Source: Clostridia bacterium
GTDB taxonomy: Bacteria; Bacillota; Clostridia; Oscillospirales; CAG-272
Assembly: GCA_017468385.1 (NCBI GenBank)
Contig: JAFUIQ010000055.1
Location: 1-35,595, forward strand
Length of the DNA: 35,595 nt
Reading direction: 5' to 3'
The notes under the pieces are model-generated. The model made no database searches. It was not told where the DNA came from and saw only the letters and a program-made list of their open reading frames with translations. The position numbers were made by a program, and so were the translations under genes. Positions within the stretch are counted from its first letter, which is position 1, and each line of letters begins with the position of its first letter. Positions 23,353 through 30,744 of this stretch are shown here, piece after piece.

Positions 23353-24603
23353 TCAGCCTCTCTCGCCGCACTGCCACTTACGGCGAACTTCGTCGTAAAC
23401 AGCGTCTTCGATAACCTCATCCTTGTTGGCCTGCATGATATTGCAGGGAACATACTGATCGCCGCCAACCTCAGGGAAGGTACAGAAGGTGTCGTTGCGG
23501 AATGCGTCGCGCTCTTCCTTGTTGCGCAGGTTCGGGATGTCGATACCTACGTTCTTGTTCATGATGGAGCGGAAGCCCAGGATACCGGGGATACACATAT
23601 CCACTGCCTGGTATACATCGATGGTGTAGGGCTTAACGTCGTCGTTGCCCAGCAGTCTGTCGATGAAGTAGTTGGTGGTGAAGTAGTCACCGCCGCCGTG
23701 TCCGGCGCCTCTTGCGCGCTCATCCGTGAACTGAGGAGTGTAGGAGAACCAGTCACCGGTGCAGTTCTGCTCGCCTTCCTGACGAACGTGCAGCATTCTG
23801 GAGTTGAAGCGGTCGGTTTCCATAACACCGCGATCACCGTACAGAATGTAGTTGTTTCCGTGACGGCGCAGGTTCATGTCGATGCTCTTAACGATAGCAC
23901 CGTTCTCCAGGGTCAGAAGCAGGGTACCGGCGGAACCGGAAGGATCACCCAGCTTACGCATGAAGTCCATGTTTCTGGTCTCGAAGCCGCTTACGCGAAC
24001 CGGACGCAGGCCCGTCGCGAAGAGAACGGGACCGATGGAGTGCGTGCAGTAGAATACGGAGGACATGTTGTTGCGCCAGTGATTGCGCTCACCGTATGTA
24101 ATGCTGGGCCAGATGGAAGAGCAGTCGTGCAGATATTCGCACTCAGCCTGCATCAGCTCACCGATATCGCCCTTCTTGTAGCGAATCATCATCTCAAAGG
24201 TGGTGTTGAAGTAGCAGTAGTTCTCGGCGTAGGTGTAAATCTTACCGGTCTCCTCTACAGCCTCGATCAATTCAACCGCTTCCTTCATGGTAGCGCAGGT
24301 CAGGCACTCGCTCATTACGTGACGGCCGCTCTTCATGATGCGAACCGCGTAGGGAGCGTGCTGGTTTGCGTAGTTTGCCAGAACAACCGCATCCATATCG
24401 TGCTGGATGAACTCGTCGAAGTCCTCATACAGAGCAACCTTCAGACCCTTGGCCTCTGCCATCTTGCCGGCAGCGTCCAGAGAGGGACGATACTTGTCGC
24501 AGATAGCAACCAGTTCTGCCTGTCCGTCAGCACGGGCCAGAACCTGACCGATCATGGTCTTACCACGGCCGGCGCCAAACACACCAATCTTAACTTTTCC
24601 CAT
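23353..24603 (-). CDS. Gfo/Idh/MocA-family oxidoreductase (copy 1)
   Basis: 416 aa; GGAGG before ATG 24603. Rossmann N terminus KIGVFGAGRGKTM (NAD(P) binding), ELVAICDKYRP, AVVLANYANQHAPYAVRIMKSGRHVMSECLTCATM: SECLT stands where the family usually has EKP, a change shared with copy 2 at 30745. The C-terminal beta-sheet domain includes RRHGNNYILYGDRGVMETDRF and AGHGGGDYFTTNYFIDRL, matching copy 2 (SGHGGGDYWVAKVFLE), so the two are paralogues. Such enzymes oxidise or reduce sugars and cyclitols, and one branch (GH109-like) uses NAD for glycoside cleavage. Divergent from an AraC regulator, suggesting sugar-inducible expression. Confidence 0.93.
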   Translation of the reverse strand: MGKVKIGVFGAGRGKTMIGQVLARADGQAELVAICDKYRPSLDAAGKMAEAKGLKVALYEDFDEFIQHDMDAVVLANYANQHAPYAVRIMKSGRHVMSECLTCATMKEAVELIEAVEETGKIYTYAENYCYFNTTFEMMIRYKKGDIGELMQAECEYLHDCSSIWPSITYGERNHWRNNMSSVFYCTHSIGPVLFATGLRPVRVSGFETRNMDFMRKLGDPSGSAGTLLLTLENGAIVKSIDMNLRRHGNNYILYGDRGVMETDRFNSRMLHVRQEGEQNCTGDWFSYTPQFTDERARGAGHGGGDYFTTNYFIDRLLGNDDVKPYTIDVYQAVDMCIPGILGFRSIMNKNVGIDIPNLRNKEERDAFRNDTFCTFPEVGGDQYVPCNIMQANKDEVIEDAVYDEVRRKWQCGERG

Positions 24604-24638
24604 TGTGAAAACCTCCTAAAAATAATTTTCGTTCCTAC

Positions 24639-24667
24639 AATATACGCGCGCGCACGCGCGATATATT
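24639..24667 (-). promoter_or_regulatory. Alternating CG palindrome in the gfo-1 leader
   Basis: TATACGCGCG...CGCGCGATATA is an inverted repeat centred on CGCA, with 20 strictly alternating pyrimidine-purine bases (24641-24660). It falls in the predicted 5' leader of the oxidoreductase gene, so it would be a very stable RNA hairpin; as DNA it is prone to the Z form. It could be an operator or an RNA control element. Confidence 0.45.
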
Positions 24668-24708
24668 CCACTTGGGAAGTGTACACAGCGTTTTGCTTGT
24701 ACAGTTCC

Positions 24709-24737
24709 ATTATACACGGAGAAATCGCCAACGTATA
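24709..24737 (-). promoter_or_regulatory. Activator-type promoter of gfo copy 1
   Basis: Minus strand TATAAT (24714-24709) is perfect, but the hexamer 17 bp upstream is TATACG, far from TTGACA. A good -10 without a -35 beside a divergent araC gene suggests dependence on that regulator. Confidence 0.55.
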
Positions 24738-24779
24738 TGGAAAAAATCAACTATAACATGGAATCGTTCCATTTTTTCG

Positions 24780-24808
24780 TTGACGAGCCCCAAACTTTAT
24801 GGTAGAAT
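24780..24808 (+). promoter_or_regulatory. Promoter of araC-type gene 1
   Basis: TTGACG (24780-24785), 17-bp spacer, TAGAAT (24803-24808). Just upstream is the perfect palindrome ATGGAA-TCG-TTCCAT (24758-24772), a possible operator for the divergent pair. Confidence 0.7.
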
Positions 24809-24842
24809 AACTACAGTAAAGCGAGTTTTTGCGGAGGAAGTC

Positions 24843-25691
24843 ATGGACGGCAACATTTGCAAATTTGTCCCGGTGCGGGAAGGCACCGATGTGCGGGTTC
24901 TGAACTTTGTCTACGAAAAGAAGCCGGAAGTACTGGCCATGCACCGGGTCCAGTCCTATGCCGGGCTCTATCTGGTGGTCCGCGGTGAGGGCACACTGCA
25001 CATCAACGGGAGTCATTACCCTATCCGGGGCGGCTCGATCTTTTTGACGTTCCCCCTACAGCAGTATTATATTGAACAGCGAAACGGGCTGGAATATATG
25101 TACATCACCTTCGTCGGTCAGCGGATGCTGTCCATTGCGGAGCGGGTGGGACTGAATGAAAAATCCATGCTGCGCACGGCATCGGAAGAACTGCTTCCCT
25201 TCTGGAAAACCGCTTTGAACAACAGCACCCCCGGCAATATTGATCTGGTGGCGGAGTCGGTTCTGCTCTATTCTCTGGCGCATCTGACCCCCGAAATGCA
25301 TCCCTTCGCCCCCGGCGATGCATCCAAGCACAAAAACATCAGCGTGGCGGGACGGATCCGCGAGTACGCGGATGCCCACTACTGCGATACCTCCCTGACC
25401 CTCTCCTCCCTGGCGGAGCAGATGTCCTACAATCCCAAATATCTCTCCGACTGCTTCTCCCGTGAATTCGGGCTGGGCTTCCGGGAATACGTGCAGTCTC
25501 TGCGGATCCAGCGGGCCTGCGAGCTGATGCAGAGCGGCGTCACCTCCTCCAAGGAGATCGCTTACCTGATCGGCTTCAACGATCCGCTGTACTTCTCCAA
25601 GGTATTCACCCGGGTCATGGGCAAATCCCCCCAGCGGTTTATCGCCGATCTGAAAAAACAGAATCAACATAACGAAACTCCGATCGAATGA
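24843..25691 (+). CDS. AraC-family transcription regulator (copy 1)
   Basis: 282 aa from ATG 24843 (GGAGGAAGTC upstream). The N-terminal cupin-like ligand domain (GLYLVVRGEGTLHINGSHY, PIRGGSIFLTF, the usual G-x-hydrophobic strands) is followed by two helix-turn-helix units at ~190-282: LTLSSLAEQMSYNPKYLSDCFSREFG and SSKEIAYLIGFNDPLYFSKVFTRVMGKSPQRF, the canonical AraC signature. It probably senses a sugar and activates the divergent oxidoreductase gene. Its start NICKFV and overall layout match copy 2 at 29641. The stop codon sits inside its own terminator hairpin, and its last ~20 codons plus terminator are duplicated at 28711-28784. Confidence 0.93.
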   Translation: MDGNICKFVPVREGTDVRVLNFVYEKKPEVLAMHRVQSYAGLYLVVRGEGTLHINGSHYPIRGGSIFLTFPLQQYYIEQRNGLEYMYITFVGQRMLSIAERVGLNEKSMLRTASEELLPFWKTALNNSTPGNIDLVAESVLLYSLAHLTPEMHPFAPGDASKHKNISVAGRIREYADAHYCDTSLTLSSLAEQMSYNPKYLSDCFSREFGLGFREYVQSLRIQRACELMQSGVTSSKEIAYLIGFNDPLYFSKVFTRVMGKSPQRFIADLKKQNQHNETPIE

Positions 25692-25701
25692 TCGGAGTTT
25701 T
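25628..25701 (+). repeat. 74-bp direct repeat, left copy (araC 3' end plus terminator)
   Basis: Identical over 74 bp to 28711-28784. It covers the last ~20 codons of araC copy 1 and the hairpin ACTCCGATC-GAAT-GATCGGAGT with its T run, which is the araC terminator. Together the copies bracket the BlaI-BlaR1 module. The left copy is in its original coding context. Confidence 0.97.
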
Positions 25702-25713
25702 TCATTTTCCCTC

Positions 25714-25767
25714 TTGACAATTCAATTCTAATCTGTTAGAATTATAGTAGATTCTAATCCATTAGAA
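25714..25767 (+). promoter_or_regulatory. blaI promoter with two BlaI-type operators
   Basis: TTGACA (25714-25719), 17-bp spacer, TAGAAT (25737-25742). Two palindromes share arms: TTCTAATCTGTTAGAA (25726-25741), which overlaps the -10, and TTCTAATCCATTAGAA (25752-25767), just downstream of the start site. Their centres are 26 bp apart. This is the usual autoregulatory layout for a BlaI/MecI-family repressor, though the arm sequence differs from the staphylococcal TACA/TGTA type. Confidence 0.8.
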
Positions 25768-25780
25768 AGGGCACATTGTC

Positions 25781-26152
25781 ATGGAAACACCGAAGATTTT
25801 TGAAAAGGAATATCGATTCTGCCTCATTTTATGGGAACACGAGCCAATCAGCCGGGTGGATTTGGCAAAGCTCTGCGAGGAACAGCTTGGGTGGAAGACC
25901 ACCACAACCTACACGGTTGTGAAACGGCTTTGTGACCGGGGAGTACTGAAAAACGATAACAGCATCATCACCTCCCTCATCACCAAGGAGCAAGCGCAGT
26001 CTGCCGAAATCGACGGCTTTGTGGAAGAGAAGTTTGAAGGATCTCTTCCCGCGTTCCTTGCGGCGTTTACAAGAAAACAGAAGTTTTCCGACAACGACTT
26101 GGATGAGCTACAGAAGATGATCGATCGGGCAAGAAAAGGAGGCACGAAATGA
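25781..26152 (+). CDS. BlaI/MecI/CopY-family transcriptional repressor
   Basis: 123 aa, winged helix at the N terminus: ILWEHEPISRVDLAKLCEE, then WKTTTTYTVVKRLCDRGVL, which is the standard recognition helix region of BlaI/MecI. The C-terminal part (FVEEKFEGSLPAFLAAF...LDELQKMIDRARK) is the dimerisation arm, which the partner protease normally causes to be cleaved. AAAGGG precedes the start. It overlaps the blaR1-like gene by ATGA (26149-26152). It likely represses its own operon through the two palindromes upstream. No beta-lactamase gene is in the window, so wider targets are unknown. Confidence 0.93.
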   Translation: METPKIFEKEYRFCLILWEHEPISRVDLAKLCEEQLGWKTTTTYTVVKRLCDRGVLKNDNSIITSLITKEQAQSAEIDGFVEEKFEGSLPAFLAAFTRKQKFSDNDLDELQKMIDRARKGGTK

Positions 26153-28710
26153 CGGAACTGTTTTACACGATCCTGAATATGAGTATTTCCGCCGGTATTC
26201 TCATACTTGTGGTACTGCTTCTTCGTTTGCTTTTCCGTCGGGCACCGAAATGGGTATCCGTCCTGCTTTGGGCACTCGTTGCCGTTCGCCTGATTTTACC
26301 CTTCGTTCCCGAATCCGCCCTCAGTCTGATGCCCAAGGCCGAGTGGGTCACGCCGGACACCCCCTATAATGAAGAAAACATGTATTTTGACAGCGTTCCG
26401 GCAGATCGGATCAAGGTTGTTTCCGGGACCGGCGAGGACGTCGTCGGCTACTATTATGCGGTGGTGGAGCCGCATATCGAAATCCATCGCGGAGTCAGCC
26501 CCAGCTTTGTGCTGAACTGCGTCTGGCTGGCCGGCGTGGCAGTAATGCTTGTCTATATGCTCGTCAGTTATATCCGTGTGATGCGATGCGTACGCGGCGC
26601 AAAGCATTTTCGTGGCAACATTTACACAAGCGAATCGGTTTCCTCTCCCTTCGTTCTCGGAATCATCCGACCGCGCATCTATCTGCCCGAAAATATGGAC
26701 GCGGTCAGCATGAGTTACGTGATCGCCCACGAGGAGGCCCATCTGCGGCGGCTCGACCACCTGTGGAAGCCCTTTGGTTTTCTTCTGCTCGCGGTTCACT
26801 GGTTCAATCCCCTCATCTGGATTGGCTATATCCTGCTCTGCCGGGACATTGAGATGGCATGCGACGAGCGCGTGGTACGCAGCATGAACGAGGAAGAGCG
26901 GGCGGATTATTCCGAGGCTTTGCTGGAATGCAGTGTAAACCGAAAGATAATCTCCGCCTGCCCCCTGGCCTTTGGGGAGATTGGCGCAAAGGCGCGCATC
27001 AAGACCGTACTGAACTACAAGAAGCCCGCATTCTGGATTGTGATACTGGCAGTGATCGCCTGTGCCATCGCGGCGGTGTGCTTTCTGACGAATCCGATGA
27101 ATAAATCTGCCATTTCGATCTACGACCACGACTGGTATTTCGAGCGTGTTTTTATCACAAAGCTCGAAAAAAACACCACCATAGAAGGATACCAGCCCGG
27201 CCTTCAGCCGAAAACGGACAATGCCATGCCCGTAAATGCCGTCCTTTTGCCGGACGGTGAGCCGATGTGGTATCAGCTGATCACGGGAGATTTGAATACT
27301 ACCCGTTTCGGAAATCATTTCATCCTGGAGAAAGCCGATAGCAAATCTGCGCATTATTCGGTTGAACTGTATCGGGATACGGGAGAATTGTACTCCGGGG
27401 TGACTTCAAAGGCGGTAATCGAGCCGATGAAGTACGGCGATGGATACGTACTGACAATCTATGAGTACTCGGTAGGCGCTGAAAAAGAGATCATCTTCAC
27501 CACAAAGAAACAGCCGGGAGCGGCACAAGGGCAAAAGAAACTCACCATGGAAGACGTTTTGACGCTCTCCAAAAAACAGACGGCACTCACGTGGGAGGAT
27601 TTTGCAGAGTACGCCTATACGGACGAAGGAGCCTGCGTATTCAGATGCATTTATGAGATTGATGATAACTTCGGGCTTGAAATCACGGGCGGAAGTATGC
27701 ACGGCACACCGATGCATATATATCTTTGCGCGTACAGAGAAGATGGGGCTGACTATATCGACATCCGAGATCCATATGAAGACATAGAAGAGTTTCTCGA
27801 AAGGCATAGTTACTCTCCTTCTGTGGTGCTTGCATCCCATATTTCCAAAGCGCAGCTTGACCACGAGGTTTTGAAGCAGCAGCTGGAGGAAATTGAGGCC
27901 CATATTCATGCGGTGGTCAATGCAGAAATTATCCTAGAATACCAGAGAAAGTTTTCCTCCGTTGTCTGCCATCCCGAGACAAATTACGTTACGGTTTACG
28001 TGCGGGATTTTACCGAGGATGACATACGCCGATTTGAGAAGGTATTCGAGGACTATTCCTACGTTCTCGTTTCGGCGGATTCCCCGCTCAACGATAACAA
28101 AGAAGTTTTGTTTCCCTTCGGTGAACCGGAGCCTTCGAAACCCAAAACAGACCTGACGCTCCCGCAAAACATTATCGATGCATCATACGAAATGGCAAGC
28201 AGGAATGGATTTGTTGACGTGGAGAAAACAGGTTATGTCATTCGCCGGACGGATAAAGAGGATGCAAATACCGTGGAAATTGTGTTTGCAACACTGGATC
28301 CCGATGTACATATCGGGATTATCTGGACACGCGCCAATTCCGAAACCGAGTGGGAATTGTTTCCGGGGACGCCGATGATGATATATGACAGAGCCCGTTT
28401 TGACCGCACTCTTACCCTCGAGGACGTGATCAAACTCTCCCACAAGGGATACGATCTCACCTGGGAGGATTTCGCCGGATTCCCTTATACCGAAACCGGT
28501 TCTGGGTTGTATATCCGCGTGTATGAGGTTGACGATAACTTCAAAGTGTGGATCGGCGGAGGATCCCCCATCGATACGCCTATGTATATCTATCTGGCTT
28601 TGGCAGACGATCTTGACACCCGCATCGATATCCGCGACGGAGGGGTTGGGGAATTCATTGACAAATACGCCAAGCCCTCCGCATTCCACCAATCCACCGA
28701 TACGGAATAA
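26149..28710 (+). CDS. BlaR1-like M56 membrane metalloprotease sensor
   Basis: 853 aa. Membrane helices at ~10-30, 37-55 and 122-142, then a cytoplasmic zinc protease with H194-E-E-A-H198 (HExxH, in VIAHEEAHLRRLDHLW) and a further ligand in DIEMACDERVV, then a helix at ~297-315 (AFWIVILAVIACAIAAVCFL). The rest is extracellular and is not a penicillin-binding domain: it carries two copies of one module, ~465-557 and ~755-845, each with LT(M/L)EDV, LTWEDFA, EIDDNF/EVDDNF, GGSxxxTPMxIYL and DIRD. By analogy with BlaR1, ligand binding outside triggers cleavage of the repressor. The stop codon abuts the right copy of the 74-bp repeat, which supplies the terminator. Confidence 0.92.
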   Translation: MTELFYTILNMSISAGILILVVLLLRLLFRRAPKWVSVLLWALVAVRLILPFVPESALSLMPKAEWVTPDTPYNEENMYFDSVPADRIKVVSGTGEDVVGYYYAVVEPHIEIHRGVSPSFVLNCVWLAGVAVMLVYMLVSYIRVMRCVRGAKHFRGNIYTSESVSSPFVLGIIRPRIYLPENMDAVSMSYVIAHEEAHLRRLDHLWKPFGFLLLAVHWFNPLIWIGYILLCRDIEMACDERVVRSMNEEERADYSEALLECSVNRKIISACPLAFGEIGAKARIKTVLNYKKPAFWIVILAVIACAIAAVCFLTNPMNKSAISIYDHDWYFERVFITKLEKNTTIEGYQPGLQPKTDNAMPVNAVLLPDGEPMWYQLITGDLNTTRFGNHFILEKADSKSAHYSVELYRDTGELYSGVTSKAVIEPMKYGDGYVLTIYEYSVGAEKEIIFTTKKQPGAAQGQKKLTMEDVLTLSKKQTALTWEDFAEYAYTDEGACVFRCIYEIDDNFGLEITGGSMHGTPMHIYLCAYREDGADYIDIRDPYEDIEEFLERHSYSPSVVLASHISKAQLDHEVLKQQLEEIEAHIHAVVNAEIILEYQRKFSSVVCHPETNYVTVYVRDFTEDDIRRFEKVFEDYSYVLVSADSPLNDNKEVLFPFGEPEPSKPKTDLTLPQNIIDASYEMASRNGFVDVEKTGYVIRRTDKEDANTVEIVFATLDPDVHIGIIWTRANSETEWELFPGTPMMIYDRARFDRTLTLEDVIKLSHKGYDLTWEDFAGFPYTETGSGLYIRVYEVDDNFKVWIGGGSPIDTPMYIYLALADDLDTRIDIRDGGVGEFIDKYAKPSAFHQSTDTE

Positions 28711-28784
28711 CCCCCAGCGGTTTATCGCCGATCTGAAAAAACAGAATCAACATAACGAAACTCCGATCGAATGATCGGAGTTTT
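28711..28784 (+). repeat. 74-bp direct repeat, right copy
   Basis: Exact copy of 25628-25701, beginning at the base after the blaR1 stop codon. It contains the out-of-context araC C-terminal codons (QRFIADLKKQNQHNETPIE) and the terminator hairpin, which now ends the blaI-blaR1 transcript and faces the tepA gene. Distance between copies is 3083 bp. Confidence 0.97.
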
Positions 28785-28791
28785 CCTTATA

Positions 28792-29544
28792 TTATACGGC
28801 GGGGGTCGGACAATCGGCGCTGCTGGGATCCTTCTCGGCCCGGCGGGCGCGGATTTCCTCCCGCAGGGCATCCAGCGCGTCAGACAATCCGCCCACGGAA
28901 TCGATAAGGCCGATCTCCACCGCCTTGTATCCGTCGATGATGGATCCCACATCGGTGGCGATCTCGTCGGTGCGGAGCAGAAGATGGCGGAATTCCTCCT
29001 CGCTGACGCCGGAATGGGAGGTGATAAACCGGATGATGCGATCCTGCATCCGCTCAAAATAATAGTAGGTCTGGGGCACGCCCACCACCGTGCCGCTCAT
29101 GCGGACGGGATGGATGGTCATGGTGGCGGAGGGAACGATAAAGGATCGGCGGGCGGACACCGCCAGGGGCACGCCGATGGAATGACCGCCCCCCAGAACG
29201 ATGGACACGGCGGGCTTTTTCATGCTGGCGATCATCTCCGCGATGGCCAGCCCCGCTTCCACATCGCCGCCCATGGTGTTCAAAACGATGAGCATCCCGT
29301 CGATCTCCTCGCTCTCCTCGATGGAAACCAGCAGGGGAATGATATGCTCGTATTTGGTGGCCTTCTGATCGCCGGGCAGCACATAATGCCCCTCGATCTG
29401 GCCGATGATGGTCAGGCAGTGGATCGTCTCCCCCTGTCCGCGGGAGATCACACCACCGCTTTTGATGATATACTCCAGATCCTGCGTATTATTTTTGCTC
29501 TCGGAATCCCCGGTATCCGTATTCTGCTTGTTTTCGTCTGTCAT
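28792..29544 (-). CDS. tepA: TepA-type ClpP-family serine protease
   Basis: 250 aa from ATG 29544 (CGGAG upstream). ClpP/crotonase fold: LTIIGQIEGHYVL, IDGMLIVLNTMGGDVEAGLAIAEMI, then GGGHSIGVPLAVSARRSFIVPSAT with nucleophile S122, and MTIHPVRMSGTVVGVPQT with H145. The GGHSIG and TIHPVRM blocks are those of Bacillus TepA (translocation-enhancing protein), rather than ClpP itself. The N-terminal ~30 residues are polar and probably disordered (DENKQNTDTGDSESKNNTQD). No Clp ATPase partner is nearby. A role in signal-peptide or membrane protein turnover is reported for the family. Confidence 0.9.
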   Translation of the reverse strand: MTDENKQNTDTGDSESKNNTQDLEYIIKSGGVISRGQGETIHCLTIIGQIEGHYVLPGDQKATKYEHIIPLLVSIEESEEIDGMLIVLNTMGGDVEAGLAIAEMIASMKKPAVSIVLGGGHSIGVPLAVSARRSFIVPSATMTIHPVRMSGTVVGVPQTYYYFERMQDRIIRFITSHSGVSEEEFRHLLLRTDEIATDVGSIIDGYKAVEIGLIDSVGGLSDALDALREEIRARRAEKDPSSADCPTPAV

Positions 29545-29612
29545 GCTGCATCTCCGTTTCTTTTTTGGTAGTATCGGCATGACAGGCAGCCTTTATGCAG
29601 CCGGGCAAAACA

Positions 29613-29636
29613 AAAGGGAGGATCACACCTCCCTTT
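29613..29636 (-). terminator. Terminator of araC-type gene 2
   Basis: AAAGGGAGG and CCTCCCTTT, 9-bp stem with a 6-nt loop; TTTGTTTT follows on the minus strand. Confidence 0.85.
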
Positions 29637-29640
29637 GCCA

Positions 29641-30453
29641 TTATTTGCTTTCGCTCTCGCTTTGCTTGCCGCCGCGGATGTATTCGCTGGGCGACATGCC
29701 CACGATATTTTTGAACACGCTGGAGAAATAGAAGGGATCCTTGTATCCCGTCAGCAGGGCCACATTCTTGATGGCGGTCACGCCCTGATCCAACAGGAAC
29801 ACCGCGTTCTGGATCCGCACATTGGTAAGATAGGACGAAAACGTAACGCCCATGGCATCCTTGAATACCCGGGAGATATACTTACTGCTGTATCCCAGGT
29901 TGTCCGCCATGGTCTGGAGATTCAGATCGCAATCCGTGTAGTTATCCTCCACGTATTTCCGGATGGTAACGATCAGATGCTCCTCCTCGCCGATATCCGC
30001 CGGTGCCATTTCTCCAAAGGTATACAGAAGCACACTTTCGCTGATCAGGTCCAGGTTTTTCTCCCCCGCCTTGGCGATGGCATTTTTCCAGAACGACACG
30101 ACTCCCTCGTGTCCGTCAAATACGCAGTGGATCGGCGAAATACCGAACCGGGAAAACAGCTCCTCACTGCGGTTGCCGTTGAAGGAGATATACATATAGC
30201 GAAGATTTTCCGTGCTCTCGATCTTGTAGGGAAGCTGGGCGAAGGTAAAGAACACATTGCCCGCGCTGATCTCCCGGGTCACAGCCTCCGTACACACGCG
30301 CCCTTTTCCGCTGACGACCAGATACATCACATTATTGGCAGGCAGCGAGCTGGAGGTTCGACATTCCTCCGACTTTTCAAAGACAAACCTGGTGGTATAA
30401 ATTCTGCCTTCGTTTCTGTCCGAAATAAACTTACAGATATTTTGTGTCTCCAT
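29641..30453 (-). CDS. AraC-family transcription regulator (copy 2)
   Basis: 270 aa from ATG 30453 (METQNICKFI); a GTG 12 bp upstream is in frame but sits on the AAAGG ribosome site. Ligand domain with VMYLVVSGKGRVCTEAVTRE and SAGNVFFTFAQLPYKIE, then paired HTH units: LNLQTMADNLGYSSKYISRVFKDAMG and IKNVALLTGYKDPFYFSSVFKNIVGMSPSEY. Layout, the NICKF start and RYMYISFNG/EYMYITFVG show common ancestry with copy 1 at 24843. It is divergent from Gfo/Idh/MocA copy 2, its probable target. Confidence 0.93.
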   Translation of the reverse strand: METQNICKFISDRNEGRIYTTRFVFEKSEECRTSSSLPANNVMYLVVSGKGRVCTEAVTREISAGNVFFTFAQLPYKIESTENLRYMYISFNGNRSEELFSRFGISPIHCVFDGHEGVVSFWKNAIAKAGEKNLDLISESVLLYTFGEMAPADIGEEEHLIVTIRKYVEDNYTDCDLNLQTMADNLGYSSKYISRVFKDAMGVTFSSYLTNVRIQNAVFLLDQGVTAIKNVALLTGYKDPFYFSSVFKNIVGMSPSEYIRGGKQSESESK

Positions 30454-30551
30454 CTGTACAACCACACCTTTCTTTACGTTGCCGGATCCTCCCGGACGAA
30501 AATCCGCCGATCGTGCCGGAAGTTTTGACCTCCGACAATCATTCTATCTCA

Positions 30552-30580
30552 ATTTTACCCGAAAAGTTTTCAATTTGCAA
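30552..30580 (-). promoter_or_regulatory. Promoter of araC-type gene 2
   Basis: Minus strand TTGCAA (30580-30575), 17-bp spacer, TAAAAT (30557-30552). A TGGAAAAAACCAA stretch (30589-30601) lies just upstream and resembles TGGAAAAAATCAA at 24738-24750 in the other divergent pair. Confidence 0.6.
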
Positions 30581-30623
30581 CATCTAAGTGGAAAAAACCA
30601 ATCATTAACAAGAAATTTTCTAT

Positions 30624-30651
30624 TTGACATAATCCAATTCCGTGCTAAAAT
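30624..30651 (+). promoter_or_regulatory. Promoter of gfo copy 2
   Basis: TTGACA (30624-30629), 16-bp spacer, TAAAAT (30646-30651), giving a ~85-nt leader. The leader has a first AAGGAGGAG at 30659-30669 that can pair with CATCCTCC ~20 nt later, and a second GGAGG before the chosen start. Confidence 0.75.
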
Positions 30652-30744
30652 ACCCATGTAAGGAGGAGTATGCGCTTTCTGCATCCTCCCCATCCTATGG
30701 AAACGGATTTCAAAACACTTTTTCATATTTTGGAGGTATTACAC

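Noticed and set aside
24738-24750. Shared AraC operator TGGAAAAAAYCAA in both divergent pairs
   Set aside because: A 13-base A-rich match found once in each region, in opposite orientation relative to the target genes; too little to claim as an operator.
28523-28774. Separate small gene reading into the right repeat copy
   Set aside because: It runs antiparallel in frame to blaR1 coding sequence and merely picks up the duplicated araC tail; no ribosome site.
25628-28784. Prophage or ICE att sites
   Set aside because: No integrase, excisionase or mobility gene lies between the repeats; only blaI and blaR1 do.
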